A stretch of 64,000 nt of DNA from Bimastos eiseni (GCA_959347315.1 OY365815.1:13760736-13824735), one strand, 5' to 3'. Counted from the first letter of the stretch, positions 46,300-59,004 are shown. The notes: generated from the letters alone by a model not told the origin. Numbers and translations are program-made.

Positions 46300-48080
46300 C
46301 ATCAAGATGCGTGACTTTATTAAAAATTTCCTATTTGCAATCCTAATTTTTGGATTGTTTGCTTTACACTCGGTGTCAATTTTGGAATTTTGGAAGTGAG
46401 GAGGCCATTCCGCAACATACAAGCAGGAATCAATTATCATGCCAAAACGCACAGGCCACAGAAGTCGCTGAAACGAAGAAAATGTAGAGTGTGTGGGTTG
46501 GATATTATTTATTCCATGAAGGAGCATTTTGCTTCAACGTGGGAGAATGGGGAGGCATGATGTTTGAATTGTTTCGAGTTATTGTCATTAAATATTTATT
46601 TCATAGTTGTAATAATTCTATACCAGTGCCTTTCATCTTGAGGAATGCATAAGATTGTAATAATTCTTTAATTTCTACATTTTTATTCGTTCTACCATTA
46701 TGGTTTCAAGTATTTTTATAGTCATAATTTCATTTATTGATGAATATTAGAAATTTGCATTACATTCTGGACATCTGGATTTTTCGATGGTTGGTCAGAA
46801 CTTTGTAACGTCATATTTGATGGTTTCATGGCATTTGTAACGAAGATTGGGGTCATAAATTGTCCAAAATTTTGTGTCGTCATTCATGAACGGCCCTATA
46901 GTAATAAGAAAGACATTTGGTCGAAGTACAGCTATGTAGTTCGAAAGATAACCGAAATGTTTCGGTCCTGCGATTCCTGGAGGATAGTGTGTAGTGGACC
47001 AATGATTCTGGAAGACAGGGTTGTGCGGGTAATTATCGTTAACGGAAGTGAAATCACAGACATCTTTGTATTCATTGGATGCGCCTCATCCAATCACTGA
47101 CCACCATATCATCATGCTCTGCCCCGATATAGGCGACATGCGAGATTCTAATTCGCTTCTCCTATCCGGGAACTCTCCATCTGGCTGCTGTAATTAGTCG
47201 ATATAAATCAACCATTTTGTTCAACGTCGCCATTTTCTCTCCAATTTTTTTTACCGTTCAAAGCCAGACTGCCGTGCCACGATGTTGACATTCGTACATG
47301 AGATTAAACAGAATCTTGAGAAATGACATCTGCAGTAATTTTGCAAATGCGATCATAAAACATTCACTCTGATCAATACGAAATTGGATTATCGCTTCAG
47401 TGGACCCTGAAACTCAGCTGTCGGCAAAATCTGATAAATATCTGATAAATTGATATAACTACAAGCGAAAAGTACATCACAACCCGATTATTTAAGCAGA
47501 AAAGTGATAGGCCGTCATTACATCGGAAGTACACTGCTAGATGAGCATATGACAGACCCCGGTGGTGTAACTGACTACTTCTTAAAGAGTTTAACTGCAT
47601 TACTTTTCAATTACTATGAAGTAGGTTTTCAAACAATCAATAATTGCTAGCGTCAAAAATTTAATTAATCAACTTCTTTTAAAATGCACATAATGTTGTC
47701 TCTCAGCCATATTTATGACATCAACATAAATTGAATGTTGCACACTTCTAATCAGACCAGGTTAATTAAGACAAGAAAAGTGGATGACAACAGTTAAATC
47801 ACAGCATGAAAAGCTTTAAAATAATTTAAGCATGTCCATGACTAGGTCTATGCGATATCAAATACGTGGAAAGAAATTCGCTTAATATTAAGATTTGCAA
47901 AATTGTGAAAGAAATCAAATTTAGCACAAGAAGTGATTAACTGTCTATTCTGAAGATCTTGAGAAATCTTGAAATTCAGAAGAACCTCGAGGGTTCGATA
48001 TATGCTATTGACCTTTAGCACATGTCGAGTTACAGAAATAAAGTGGTCCCAACACTTGTCCTGTCATCTGAATTAATTCT
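46300..48080. other. No supported gene
   Basis: AT-rich. A short plus frame at about 46455-46560 (KRRKCRVCGLDIIY) has a zinc-knuckle flavour but is too short to assign. Confidence 0.4.
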
Positions 48081-48089
48081 GCCGTCATA

Positions 48090-48265
48090 TCCACTTGTAG
48101 TCAATGGATTCCCTTGGCGCTTTGCTCAAAGTCTAGAATCCGTTCTCAGGCATTCCCCTGGAATCTTAAGATGGTTTTGTTGGCAGCACTGGGTTTGGAG
48201 CGCCTCTGAGTAGTCACCTTGATAAGGCGCCATATTAATTCTGGTAAAGAATGAATTGAATGAAT
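48090..48265 (+). mobile_element. LINE 3' remnant
   Basis: TTTGGAGCGCCTCTGAGTAG, GATAAGGCGCCATATTAATT and GAAT repeats match the tail architecture of the copies at 14390 and 56560. Confidence 0.6.
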
Positions 48266-48531
48266 CTTAGATAAGGTCGGTGCACTCTCGATGAGTTTCT
48301 CTGAAAGAGGTGCCACGTAAATATGTGACTATCATTACGGTCTAGCAGTCTATCACGAACTCCATATTCATAACCGGAGCTCGATATCACTCGGCAGAAG
48401 CACGCTCTCACAACTCGTCAAAATAATGATCAGACCGTAGTAAGCCTTTATACAAAACTACAATCGATATATACCTGATCCTTCAATCGGCTCTAAGATA
48501 AAAATGTATGCCATTCACCTGCAATTTACGC

Positions 48532-48861
48532 CAGTGTTTCCCAAACTATGTATGGATCGTAAGGAGTCACGGCGTCTAGTCAAGTGGTCGTCATGCTTTA
48601 GGTCTGTTTAAAAATGGTTCCATTATATTCAGGAAAAACTGAAACTGTTCTCTAGACCTACTTCGTTGTATTGTTATTATATTATACCCTAGTCGAGTCT
48701 TTTCATTACACCGAGTATATTCAATGCATGCATTGCATATTGACGTTGAAGCGCTACTAAATATTTTATATCAATATTGTTCGCCTTTATGAGGCGAGTC
48801 ACGGGCATTCAAATATTTCTCGAAAGTGGATTCCACGACCAAAACAGTTTGGGAAACACTG
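48532..48861. mobile_element. hAT-like MITE
   Basis: The ends CAGTGTTTCCCAAACT and AGTTTGGGAAACACTG are a near-perfect inverted repeat around 330 bp without an ORF. The flanking 8-mers (atttacgc, aatgatac) match only partly. Confidence 0.8.
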
Positions 48862-49119
48862 AATGATACAACGGAAAACAACATCCTACGATTCAAACCG
48901 TTGACAAAAGGAATCAGAACACTCTCAACATCACCAGCGACTAAAACGTTTCAACTTAGATCAGACACGATACCGATTTCAAAATGTTGAAACCAGCGCA
49001 GTAATAGGTTGATTACAGACATGAACTAAATGCAAAGGCCATCAGGAAACAAGCAATCTACCTAAGAATGTGGAACAGCACAGTTCTTGTACGCAGTCAA
49101 ACAGTATTCTTAGAGACAA

Positions 49120-49218
49120 TAAACAATACATTACAATACAATACATTACATTACAATACAATAAAATACACTACATTACAATACAATGCAATACATTACA
49201 ATACAATACATTAAAAAA
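49120..49218. repeat. ACATTACAATACAAT microsatellite
   Basis: Interrupted pentanucleotide-type repeats of ACAAT and ACATT. Confidence 0.9.
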
Positions 49219-51660
49219 ACTCGCTCACTGTGACTCACACACAGCAGACAGACAGTAACAAGGCCAACAATGTTAGGGAAGCAGAATGGTCTCTCATAAG
49301 AATGGCGACCAGAAGTGGTACACGCGAACTGGTCACTCCTGTAGAAACTGACACCAATCGACAGTTGGTCTGACTTATAAGCTGATGAACGAATCCGCCG
49401 TCAGCTGCTGGAACCTTTTGCCGGACGTAACAACAACCGCTGCAACGTACTTGTTTTCTAATGTGAAGACTCCGTCGGAAAACACCGGTCGCAGAAACAG
49501 AACCAGTTGTCAAAGAAGAGCTCTCCAAGAAAGGCTGTATTGTGATTGTCGACTAGAAAGTATTGAACGTGTCTCCATTTGCTTTGATCTCACGAGAGAA
49601 CGCCCGCACGGGCTCTGATTTGCTATACTGACTCCAGGCGGGATAGTCCTGCACTGGAAAGACTATTACACTATTATACGTCAGGAACAATCCTCTGTGT
49701 GTTATGCGTTCTCGGAGTAGACATTCCTAGACAGCTTTATTTAAGAGATAAATCATTCGTCAGAAAACCCTGTATGTTTCTTGCTCCAACTTCTAAACCT
49801 TCAACGTAATATTTAATCACACCTTAACTCGCCACCTAGGACTCGTAGCGTATACTTTCGCAGACTGTGTTTTTCCAATCAAGTCCGATCATGTGGGGGC
49901 ACCACGGTCCTTTTCGGCAAATCACTTCCCAATAATTATCATAATATCATAATAAATATAGAATTCTATTTTCAAAATAGAAAATACTATTTTATTTTGT
50001 ATTTTCAAAATACTTCTGAAAAGTAGGCCTATTTTGTAAAAGTATTTTCGAAATGGTTCTAGAAAGTATTTTGGAGAATTCCAAAATATTTTATCAGTAT
50101 ATTTTTCAAAAATATTTTTATTAAAAAAAATTTCCATAAAAATAATATTCCTAAGTACCGTAGCTCACGCCAATTAGTAGGCCTACTATCAATTGGTTGC
50201 ATCAACCTCAGGCCAAAATAATATCCATGCTTCAGTCTAATACAGAATCCTTGTACCCAAAAACTCGTTGGACCCAAATGCAACTGGTTAGCTAATCGAA
50301 TACAATACGGTATACGGTAGTGGAAACGGACCAATTCTGTGCTGTGCTTTTCTGCAACCATTTTGAGTTGGCCTTTTAGCCGTCGAGTAGTCATTGCACC
50401 ACCCATTCTGCTCGGGTGATATTATAATACAAATGGTTTGTCGATAAATATCCAATCAATTCTACATCTTAACCCTTTGTCGTAAACTCAAGACTTGATT
50501 ATTATTTGACTGTGTACTAATCATTCTGTTGTGATGTGTTTATTGAATGGCCTCCCTTGCAAATGAAAATTGGTCCGAGGCAGCGCTATTACTGCGGCGC
50601 ACCTGTATAAATAAATTGGACTAGGCCTATTATAATCAGCATATATTATTAACCATAGAGACCAAGTGCAAATCCTTTGGACAATTATTTGATGATATCG
50701 TGGTCTCTGAAATTCCATTCAGTTTGTTCTATTATTACAAAACTGCACTTATATAATAAGGATGTTGAGAAGCCAGTCTAGTGGACATGCATATAAATAA
50801 TTTTTTAACTGGGCCTCTAAATTGAGATAATTGATAACTGAACCCATTGACGAACACAAAACTACGCCCTACTAATGAAATAAAATAATTCCGTTGATTT
50901 TAAATAGACCGCATTCTTCTAAAGATAATCAAATCAACAATTGAGATGTGTTAACAGATATTTTATCGTTGCAAACCTAATAGATAAGGCCTTAAATAAG
51001 GCTAGTCCTTCACCTAAAGCACAGGATGAGATGGCATAGCACAGTAGCGACTTCGATTACTTGATCTCTGCTTATGACAATTTTGCTCCTTGCCTCATCA
51101 TCAAGTAGGAGTTTACTTCCATTTATTAATTCTTAGCTAATTATCTTATTTATAAATATCTCTTAATGGATTTTCATGGTCTTTCGCGGTATAGATACTT
51201 GATACTCTGATACTATACGGTGACAATTTACTATGGCTAACCACTTGGCTGCTGCACTATCGCATATAATTGCATCCACGAGTCATCGCTAGTTTCGCTA
51301 CGTTTGTACTGTGCATCTGGAGTTGAACTCTAAGCATTTAGGCTTTTTGTCGAACGCATTGGATCATCTAAGTTCAGCAAATGACAACATCGTACGATAA
51401 ACTGGCGAACGATAAAAATTCGACTCTCGCTGACTGTGCATATTAAATTCTATAGTTAGTTGTAATAGCGATGTCATGAGACTCAACGACGTTGTTTATC
51501 CAGCCTCGGCGTATGCAATCGGTCGGAAGCCATGCCGTGCATCAGTTTATCCGGCTTTCCGTTGAGCACTCACGATCATCTAGCGTTGTTGAACATTGAA
51601 ACACTATTTCTCATTTACCAGCGTGCGAAGGCTTAGTGCCGAAAGCCATCTCTCACTTAG
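49219..51660. other. No supported gene; partly Kv1 3' flank
   Basis: An AAAATAC/GTATTTT-rich stretch at 49960-50130 resembles an element end. TTTATT at 51122-51127 is AATAAA on the minus strand, about 600 bp past the Kv1 stop, and is a candidate polyadenylation signal. ORFs at 49235-49618 are unassigned. Confidence 0.4.
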
Positions 51661-51705
51661 CGCCGACCGGCGGCAGGAGTCCGCCGCCGCCGCTGGCGCA
51701 CCATA
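51660..51705 (-). other. GC-rich hairpin in Kv1 3' UTR region
   Basis: GCGCCGACCGGCGGC and GCCGCCGCCGCTGGCGC are near-perfect inverse partners around a short loop. The hairpin begins about 30 bp past the Kv1 stop codon on the minus strand. It is the most GC-rich non-coding stretch here. Confidence 0.65.
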
Positions 51706-51735
51706 AATTCCAGACTAACGGCGGCGTCGCATAAA

Positions 51736-53423
51736 TCAGGCGCTTATGTATCCTCGCCCGTTCTCGTGTCGGTAGAAATTATTGAAGTTGGCGACGACGA
51801 CTGGAACCGGAAGTGCGATGGTGAGAACGCCGGCGATGACGCACAGCGTGCCGACCATCTTGCCCCAGATGCCGACAGGTGTTATGTCACCGTAGCCAAC
51901 GGTCGTCATGGTAACGATGGCCCACCAGAAGGCGCCTGGGATCGACGTGAATTGCGTCTTCGACTCGCCCACCTCTGCGTAGTAGGCGGCCGAGCTGAAG
52001 ATCACCATGGCGACGACGAGAAAGAAGAAGAACATGCCGAGCTCCCTCATGCTCGTCTTGATCGTCATGCCGAGGATGCGCAGGCCCTGCGAGTGTTTCG
52101 ACAGCTTGAAGATGCGGAAGACGCGCAGCACCCGGATGAAGATGAAAGAGCCGCTCTTCTTGGCCGACTCGCAATTGCCCTCCGTGTTCTGGATAATGAG
52201 GATAATGAAGTAGGGGACGATCGCAAGCACGTCGAAGATGTTCATGATGTTCCTGCAGAAGGAGCGCTTCGAGGGGCACGAAACGAGACGCAGGATGAAC
52301 TCGACGGTGAACCAAGACACGCAGACGGTCTCGACGATGAAGAACGGGTCCCTGTAGTTCGGCTGAACCTGATAGGTGGCTCCACCGTCCGATGTGACGT
52401 TGAGGCAGATTGGGCGATCGAAGTGGGGTAGGGTCTCAGTGCAGAAGTTCGTGATGGAGACCATAATGCAGACTATCGACACGACGGCGAAGACCTTGGC
52501 CGACCTTGAACTATCCGGCTCCTCGCATAGCATCCAGACGGAACGCTGCCAGTCCACTTCCGGCAGGATTCTCACCTTCACCAAGGGAAACCACAATAAA
52601 ATTCTAGTCTAAGACACACTTTCTGCGGGACATAATTCTCTAAAGCGCCAATTGAAAGCCAAGCTCAGGGCACCAGCTTATTCACGAGCGCTGCATCAAA
52701 TCAGAGGAGTTGTCCAAAGGATAGTCCATGGTAGAACAGAGTCCGGTTTCCAGAAGGTCAGCGAAGGCATAGTAGCTGTTAAAGAGGGTGTCATTTTGGT
52801 CGTGGATTGAGAGGTGGAATATCAAGTAAGAAGCCTGGGTTCTTGAAAAGGTGAGACTTTTATTGATAGAATAGGAACCAAAAAGGTCATCGCGACCGCT
52901 GAAACCATTCTTAGGTTGAAACATACTAATAAATCAATCCAGTGCCATTCAATGCAACAGTATTGTTGGCTAAGTGCGAGTGAATGCTGTAAAATAAGCC
53001 GCAAGCGCAAGAAAAGAACTGAAGGTTGGCTAAACGGACTATGTTTGCAATCATGCTGCGCTACAAAAAGCTATTGAGAGGTAAAGGTGCAAATAGTAAG
53101 CGAGGTGAATTTGGATAACAGAACCCCAAAGGTTGTCGCCAGGCAGAGTGCCTCCAATGACATTATGTGTATCTGTCTGTCTGTCTCTCTGACTGTCTGT
53201 CTGCGTGTCCATCTTTCAGCCTAATTAATTATCGTTATGAATCAATGTATTAATTCGTTTGTGTATGTATGTATGTATGCATGTCTGTAAATATGTGTGC
53301 ATGTATGTATGTCTGTATGCATGTATGTATGTATGTACGAACGTACGTATGTATGTATGTATGTATGTATGTACATACGTACGTATATATGTATGTATGT
53401 ATATATGTATGTATATATGTATG

Positions 53424-53457
<34 letters not shown>

Positions 53458-53577
53458 TGTATGTATGTATGTATGTATGTGTGTGTGTGTGCGTGCGTGC
53501 GTGCGTATGTATGTATGTATGTATGTACATACGTACGTATATATGTATGTATGTATATATGTATGTATATATGTATG

Positions 53578-53611
<34 letters not shown>

Positions 53612-55169
53612 TGTGTGTGTGCGTGCGTGCGTGCGTATGTATGTATGTAATCAATGCTTTTATGTTATATTGGTTTGGATTTAATCAAAAAAATAGTTAT
53701 TTATGGCTAATGGCTAGTTCACGTCTGTACATCTGTCTGCCGGTCTTCCTGGCTGGCTGCGAGGGCAAGAGGCAAACTGAAACGGGCGTTTCTGCGACGT
53801 GGTACCACGCCCTCCGTTTGGCACCAATTTCCGTGCGATGTTAAAGAGTGAAACCGGTAAACTGGAGGGCACTATAAAAATTACTGGCAGTTACATCGTG
53901 CTGCCTGTGAACTGAGCGCTTCTGATGTGCGCTCTGAGCAGAGGTCCATCTCACGTAATGATCTCGAATGTTGTTCCGCAGTCTGCATTCTCTTCCCGCA
54001 GCGTTGCTTGGTATAAGAGTTATCCAGAAAATAAATATCAGTTCTCTCTTTGTGAAGAATCTGTTGCTTATCTTGGACGCTGGGAATCAGGTCCTGACCC
54101 ATCACGACCTAAGTTACTTAGACCGCCAGTTTGCTTTCAACTCCAGTTATCTGTGAATTTATTGTTTACAAATGAACTTGTTGCTCGTAATGGACTATAC
54201 GAGTACCTGTCTGTCTGTAGAAGTGATTAGCACTGGGAGCGCCTCTGATTAGGTCGTAATGTGAGAGGCGCTCTATAAGTCCGTAAATAAAATAGACTAA
54301 AATAGAACAGAACAAAATAGAACATAAAAGAATAGAACATAATAGAATAGAATGGAGCAGAACATAACAGAATAGAATAGAACAGAATAGAAAAGAACAT
54401 AATAGAATAGAACTGAATAGAACATAAAAGAATAGAACATAATGGAATAGAATAAAAAAGAACGGAATATAATAAACATAACAGAACAGAAAGTAATAGA
54501 ACATAACAGAGTAATATAGAGCACAACAGAAGAGAACAAAACAGAATAGAATAGAACAGAGTAGAATTGAACAGAATATATCTGAATATTATAGAACAAA
54601 ACAGAATAGGACATAATGGAATAGAACAGCAGAATAGAACAGAGTAGAAGAGAACAGAATAGAATTAGGTTGTGCTGTGAACGTCATGGTTAAATCATTC
54701 AATGCTTCCAAAGAATCGCTTAGTTCATCGTTAATTTCGATCGACCGACTATACCTTTTCGAGGATGAATCCCTCCTTGACCTTGTACTCAGTGATCGTC
54801 TCTTCACTGATCTGATAGAACTCGAGCTCCTCAAGGAAGATGTCCTCAGGGACCTCGATCGGTCGACGCAGTCTTCCTCCGCTCTGATAGTAGTAGAGAA
54901 CCGCCTGGAACGACGGACGATGTCTATCGATGAAGAGTTCGTTACGTCTCCGATCCCAGAACTGGCGCCTCTTGACTGGGTCCCCGAGAAGGGTGTTGGG
55001 GAAGCGACCCAACGTACGCAGCTGGGTCTCGAACCTCTGACCGCTGACGTTGATGACGATGCGCTGGCACCCAGACTGGACGCAGTCATGGTTCTTCTGG
55101 TCGAAAGGTTCCAGCTTGGAAAGCTCCAGATGGACTCGGTCCACCGCGGATCGCCGGCGATCATACTTA
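51736..55169 (-). CDS. Shaker-type (Kv1) voltage-gated potassium channel alpha subunit, two coding exons seen
   Basis: Exon A (about 55169-54755) encodes the T1 tetramerisation domain: [48 protein letters not shown]. Exon B (about 52575-51736) encodes S1-S6: S1 [18 protein letters not shown], an N-glycosylation site (NVTS) in the S1-S2 loop, S3 [17 protein letters not shown]4 [14 protein letters not shown], the pore [12 protein letters not shown] and S6 with PVPV. Phase 0 joins the exons in the T1-S1 linker. Such channels form plasma-membrane tetramers that repolarise excitable cells. The first S4 arginine position is Ile. The protein ends ENGRGYISA, about 16 residues after S6, without the long tail and PDZ ligand of typical Kv1 proteins. 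Exon A opens after a TTGTAG acceptor with no ATG before the T1 domain, so a 5' exon is missing from this call. Coding exons are much more GC-rich than their surroundings. Confidence 0.92.
52621..52925 (-). mobile_element. LINE 3' remnant in Kv1 intron
   Basis: The minus frame contains [20 protein letters not shown], similar to LDQNDALLNSYSASL at 20590-21000, then the same tail (AATAAGCTGGTGCCCTGAG, TTTCAATTGGCGCTTTAG). Confidence 0.75.
53255..53650. repeat. ATGT microsatellite with a duplicated higher-order block
   Basis: TATG repeats in the Kv1 intron. A composite block (GTACATACGTACGTATATATG, then TATG repeats, then GTGT and GCGT runs) occurs twice, starting about 53371 and 53525. Confidence 0.95.
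54230..54670. repeat. LINE tail plus AGAAC/ATAATAGAAT repeats
   Basis: GGGAGCGCCTCTGATTAGG and GAGGCGCTCTATAAGTCC form a LINE tail at 54235-54285. About 370 bp of AGAAT/AGAACATAAT repeats follow, in the Kv1 intron close to the T1 exon donor. Confidence 0.85.
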
Positions 55170-55261
55170 CTACAACGAGGAACAGCGGTTTAGGTCATTC
55201 AGGGATTTTGTTGAAGCGCTTTTCGAACGTTACATAAACACATAAATGTTCTAATATGCAT

Positions 55262-55505
55262 ACGCATATTACACACATCTATATAAATATATATATAATT
55301 TATATATTTGCACATACGCACATACATACACAGTAGTACATGGGTACATAGGTACAAGCATACATACACACAAACACATAATCTACACACATAATATATA
55401 TGCATATATATATATGCATATATATGCATATATATATATGCATATATATATGCATATATATATGCATATATATGCGTATATATATGCATACCCAAATGAA
55501 TACAT
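55262..55505. repeat. ATGCATATAT and CACATA low-complexity tract
   Basis: Alternating TATATATGCA units, largely self-complementary, follow a CATACA-rich stretch. Confidence 0.9.
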
Positions 55506-55987
55506 ATATGTACATACATGGATATATAAGCATGTTGAAACACACGTGCTCATTACACCACTCATGCGCAAGCAATAGAGCAAAGTACGGTCGCTGGTTA
55601 TTTTTCATTTGCAACCAATTATTACGGGCCCCATAAGATATGCGTAGAAATGACGAAGGAGCATTGTTGATCTTACTAACCATCTGCGCGTCTAACTGTC
55701 TGCCTCAACAATTTAATTTGAATGAATCAATCGATTAAATCGCTTTTTCGTTCATTCTTCCATTTTCACTCGTGAAGCTATATTACAATATTTCACCCTT
55801 TCAGAAGAAGACGAGCACAGAACATTTGCATAATGTCCTCTTTAAATTTTGTATTAGGAAATTGTGCTACAAAACTTTGTGCAAAGCACTCGGTTGAGTT
55901 GTAAAGTAAGTAGGCCTACCCAGTACAGGAGGGCAACTGCGAGGCAAAGCTTCTATGACTTACGTTGTAGAAAGCCTTCAAAAATTC

Positions 55988-56215
55988 GAATGACACCAAG
56001 CGACTAATGACACCAAGCGATTAATGACACCAAACGATTAATGACACCAAGCGACTTATGACTCCAAGCGACTAATGATACCAAGCGATTAATGACACCA
56101 AGCGATTAATGACACCAAGTGACTAATGACACCAAGCAACTAATGACAGCAAGCGATTAATTATACCAAGCGATTAATGACACCAATCGACTTATGACAC
56201 TAAGTGACTAATGAG
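55988..56215. repeat. 17-bp minisatellite (AATGACACCAAGCGATT)
   Basis: About 13 units with few substitutions, mostly at the GATT/GACT position. Confidence 0.92.
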
Positions 56216-56559
56216 TCAACATCAAGCGGGCATGAGACTCACATTTAACTGTCTCTAGTAAATGGTGTATTAGTTATCAGCGCAGCTGCAGTGGTCGACC
56301 AGATGGTCTTAGTGTACCAGCATAATATTATTGTGTAACGCATGATTGGATAAGTTACACCTATGCACCATGAGTGATTCAAAACTATTTCACAGCACAA
56401 TTGTGATGGATATTTGGCGGTAATCCGCCTCTGAGACAGGATTCAGCATCTTAAGGAAGGGGTGATTTTGCTCTCCCTCTACTGAGGAGGGATATTCGAA
56501 TCTGTTAAAGACAGGCTTGCCTTAGGTCTCTACGCAATAATTACATCTGATTATAAAAA

Positions 56560-56850
56560 CACGTCTTTGAGTGTACTGGGTCACCGCTCTCTACTGAGCG
56601 AGGCATGCTCATTGTTCCATTTACCCGTACAATTACCAAACAGAATCGTGCCTTCTTAGTGGTTGGCCCCTCGCTCTGGAACATGCTCCCGTTGGCAATG
56701 CGGTTGTCACCAGGGGTCCACTCAGACTCATTTTATACTTGCCTTAAAACTGTTCTTTTTAAACGAGCTGGAGTCGGGAGCGCTCCTGAGTAGCAGCCTA
56801 GAAGGGGCGCTGTATAAATCTCTGTAATGAACGAATTAATGAATCTTGGA
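56560..56850 (+). mobile_element. Non-LTR retrotransposon ORF2 3' fragment
   Basis: The frame reads NRAFLVVGPSLWNMLPLAMR, then LKTVLFKRAGVGSAPE and a stop. GGGGCGCTGTATAAATC and AACGAATTAATGAAT follow. This is the best-preserved copy of the family seen at 14390-14610. Confidence 0.85.
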
Positions 56851-57194
56851 AGACTCGTGGTCCAAGTTTCTACGTCACAGGCCGGGAGCTCGAGCCAGTA
56901 ATGGCCACCGTGTGATTGTTCCTGCATCGTGTTTTATTATTAATTCATTCATTATTTCATTCGTCCGTTCATTGCTCCTGATTGAGCTACAGAAGAGAAA
57001 TTTGGATTGAAAAATACACAAACTGTAGCAGATTCCTGAGTCATTTGCAACATAGTGAAACACATGAATTAGGTTCAACGCCCTTGAGCGCATTCGATAA
57101 ATCACCCAATGACCCATCTCTGTTCATCTAAGTACTGGAATTTAATACATTGCCTGTAATAAAGTGGATTTCCAATCCTTCAATCATCAACTTG

Positions 57195-57278
57195 CTCATG
57201 TGTATATGTATGTGTGTATGTATGTGTGTATGTATGTGTATATGTATGTGTGTATGTATGTGTATATGTATGTGTGTA
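57195..57278. repeat. TGTATGTATGTG microsatellite
   Basis: Interrupted GTGTATGTAT repeats. Confidence 0.9.
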
Positions 57279-57322
57279 TAAGTGCTTGGTTTATTTGAAG
57301 GCTTTTCCTACTTATGTTCTCT

Positions 57323-58105
57323 CAGAGTTGTCGATTGGTCCAATTTTTATGACCCGACCCAACTCGACCCACTGAAAATGAACCCGACCCGACCCGGCTT
57401 CTAAGGCCAAAAATCTGACCTCGCCTGATCCATGACGTACATGACCCAAACCAATCCGACCCGACTAGCCTTTAGTGCTAATTTTACTAATATCATTTTT
57501 CATAAAACTCTAATGTCGTATAAACGCATTATTATCAAACCGCCATACAAGATCATAATATTGATCTGTGAATACGAACCAGGGAAGAGACCCTTCGTTA
57601 ATTCCATTTATTTAGCTTAAACTTACTTTTTTCATATATGCAAAAGAATTCCTGATACTATTGGGTACGTAAGAGTCCGATCCGTATGTCCAGGATTGCC
57701 TCCTCAGCTAACTCACACGCTTATAATTTTATTATTTTTATTAAATTCGTTTATTATAAATGCCCTGACCTTTCGTTTTTTATAAAATCATAAGAAATTA
57801 TTCCATTCGACAGCTTCAGCCGAGTTCGGTGTAATAAAGGACAAGCCCGGTGTTGCCCTGGGTTTTTACGCTAATTCCTTCGCGATATTCAATTCATTTG
57901 ATTGTAACTGATTAACATTATGAATATCACCTACAGTTGAAAATTAAGCTCTGCAAAATATGCGTGGGTCGAAATGGGTCCGGGTTTGATCCCGACCTAA
58001 TCCGACTCTACAGGATCTTGACCCGACCCGACCCACCTAATCTACAGATATTCGCGACCCGACCCGACCCGGTCTGCGGGTCTACATGACCCTTGGACAA
58101 CTCTG
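57323..58105. mobile_element. hAT-like element with GACCC subterminal repeats
   Basis: The ends CAGAGTTGTCGATTGGTCC and inverse CAGAGTTGTCCAAGGGTC match closely. The flanks tgttctct and tgttgcct agree at 6 of 8 positions. Both sides carry GACCCGACCC runs (57345-57400 and 57990-58075). The AT-rich centre has no transposase, so the element is non-autonomous. Confidence 0.85.
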
Positions 58106-58109
58106 TGTT

Positions 58110-58670
58110 GCCTCTTTTTTAAAATCTGTTTTGAATGGTTACCTATCTAGTCAAGACTCCCAATTTCCTTGACTGGATAAATCCAGGATTATGCAGTGTT
58201 AACAATGCTGCAGGCAAAGTGCTTCCCTGTCGCTACTCTCCGATATGTAATTACTCGTTTGGTTTTCTTATTCAGCGGAAACAATGATCCCTACAAGGCC
58301 AATATGTATGGCCTTTAGCTGGTCAAGTAAATGATGATTGTGTCGTATCTGAGTATCGCTGAGTTGCAATATAAATTTTTGATTGATCGATCGATCGACT
58401 GATTGATTGATTGATTGACTCTCAAACAAGGAGTGCGCTTGCCGGTGTTGCGGGAACCAGCTTATTCACAGACGTTTCGTATAATAAAAGTGATAGTTGG
58501 AGCATAGAATCTAACACTGGCTCCAGGTCCAGATATAAAATGGTCACACGGATATGAATGGTATTTGCTCCCGGCCATCGACCTGGAATTGTCTCCTCCT
58601 GTGCATGCAACATTTTTTACTGGCCAATGACGCGCCATTGCTAATCACTGACGTTCAGAAGTAATCTATT
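58110..58670. other. No gene seen
   Basis: Contains GATTGATCGATCGATC-type repeats (58380-58420) and a weak LINE-tail-like match (58425-58490, minus). Confidence 0.45.
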
Positions 58671-58675
58671 TAACT

Positions 58676-58985
58676 TTGAGAGGGATCTCTCTTCTTTTCC
58701 GTTTTCTTCCTCCTTTCCTGTTTCCTCTTTTTACGCATTTCTTCTGCTCTTTCCTCATTATTTTTGTATCATCCTTCTTTTTGCCTGACTATTTTTTTCT
58801 TTTCTTCTGCTTCTTGTTGATTTTTTCTTTCTCCTTTTTTCTAGTCCTTCTCCCTCCCCTTACTCATCTAGCTCTCCTTCGCCTTTTTCTACGCCCTATT
58901 CCCCTCCTTCTCCTCCTTCTCCTCCTTCTCCTCCTTCTCCTCCTTCATCATCTTTTTTTTTATCTCCTTCATTTTCTTCTCTTCG
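58676..58985. repeat. Pyrimidine-rich tract with CTCCTT repeats
   Basis: The plus strand is almost entirely C/T, with a regular CTCCTT run at 58900-58945. Confidence 0.85.
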
Positions 58986-59004
58986 GTTACGTGTCAAATA
59001 AATG

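Noticed and set aside
46455..46560. Zinc-knuckle-like frame suggesting a piggyBac transposase end
   Set aside because: Only one short CxxC pair is present, with no TTAA-flanked element or further homology.
51766..52431. 221-codon plus-strand ORF
   Set aside because: It is antisense to the Kv1 S1-S6 exon and open only because of that exon's GC-rich third positions. The minus frame has clear channel motifs.
53269..53844. Met-Tyr-Val-Cys ORF of 191 codons
   Set aside because: It is an ATGT microsatellite translated in a frame without stops.
54677..55237. 186-codon plus-strand ORF
   Set aside because: It is antisense to the Kv1 T1 exon. The minus-strand T1 motifs explain the region.
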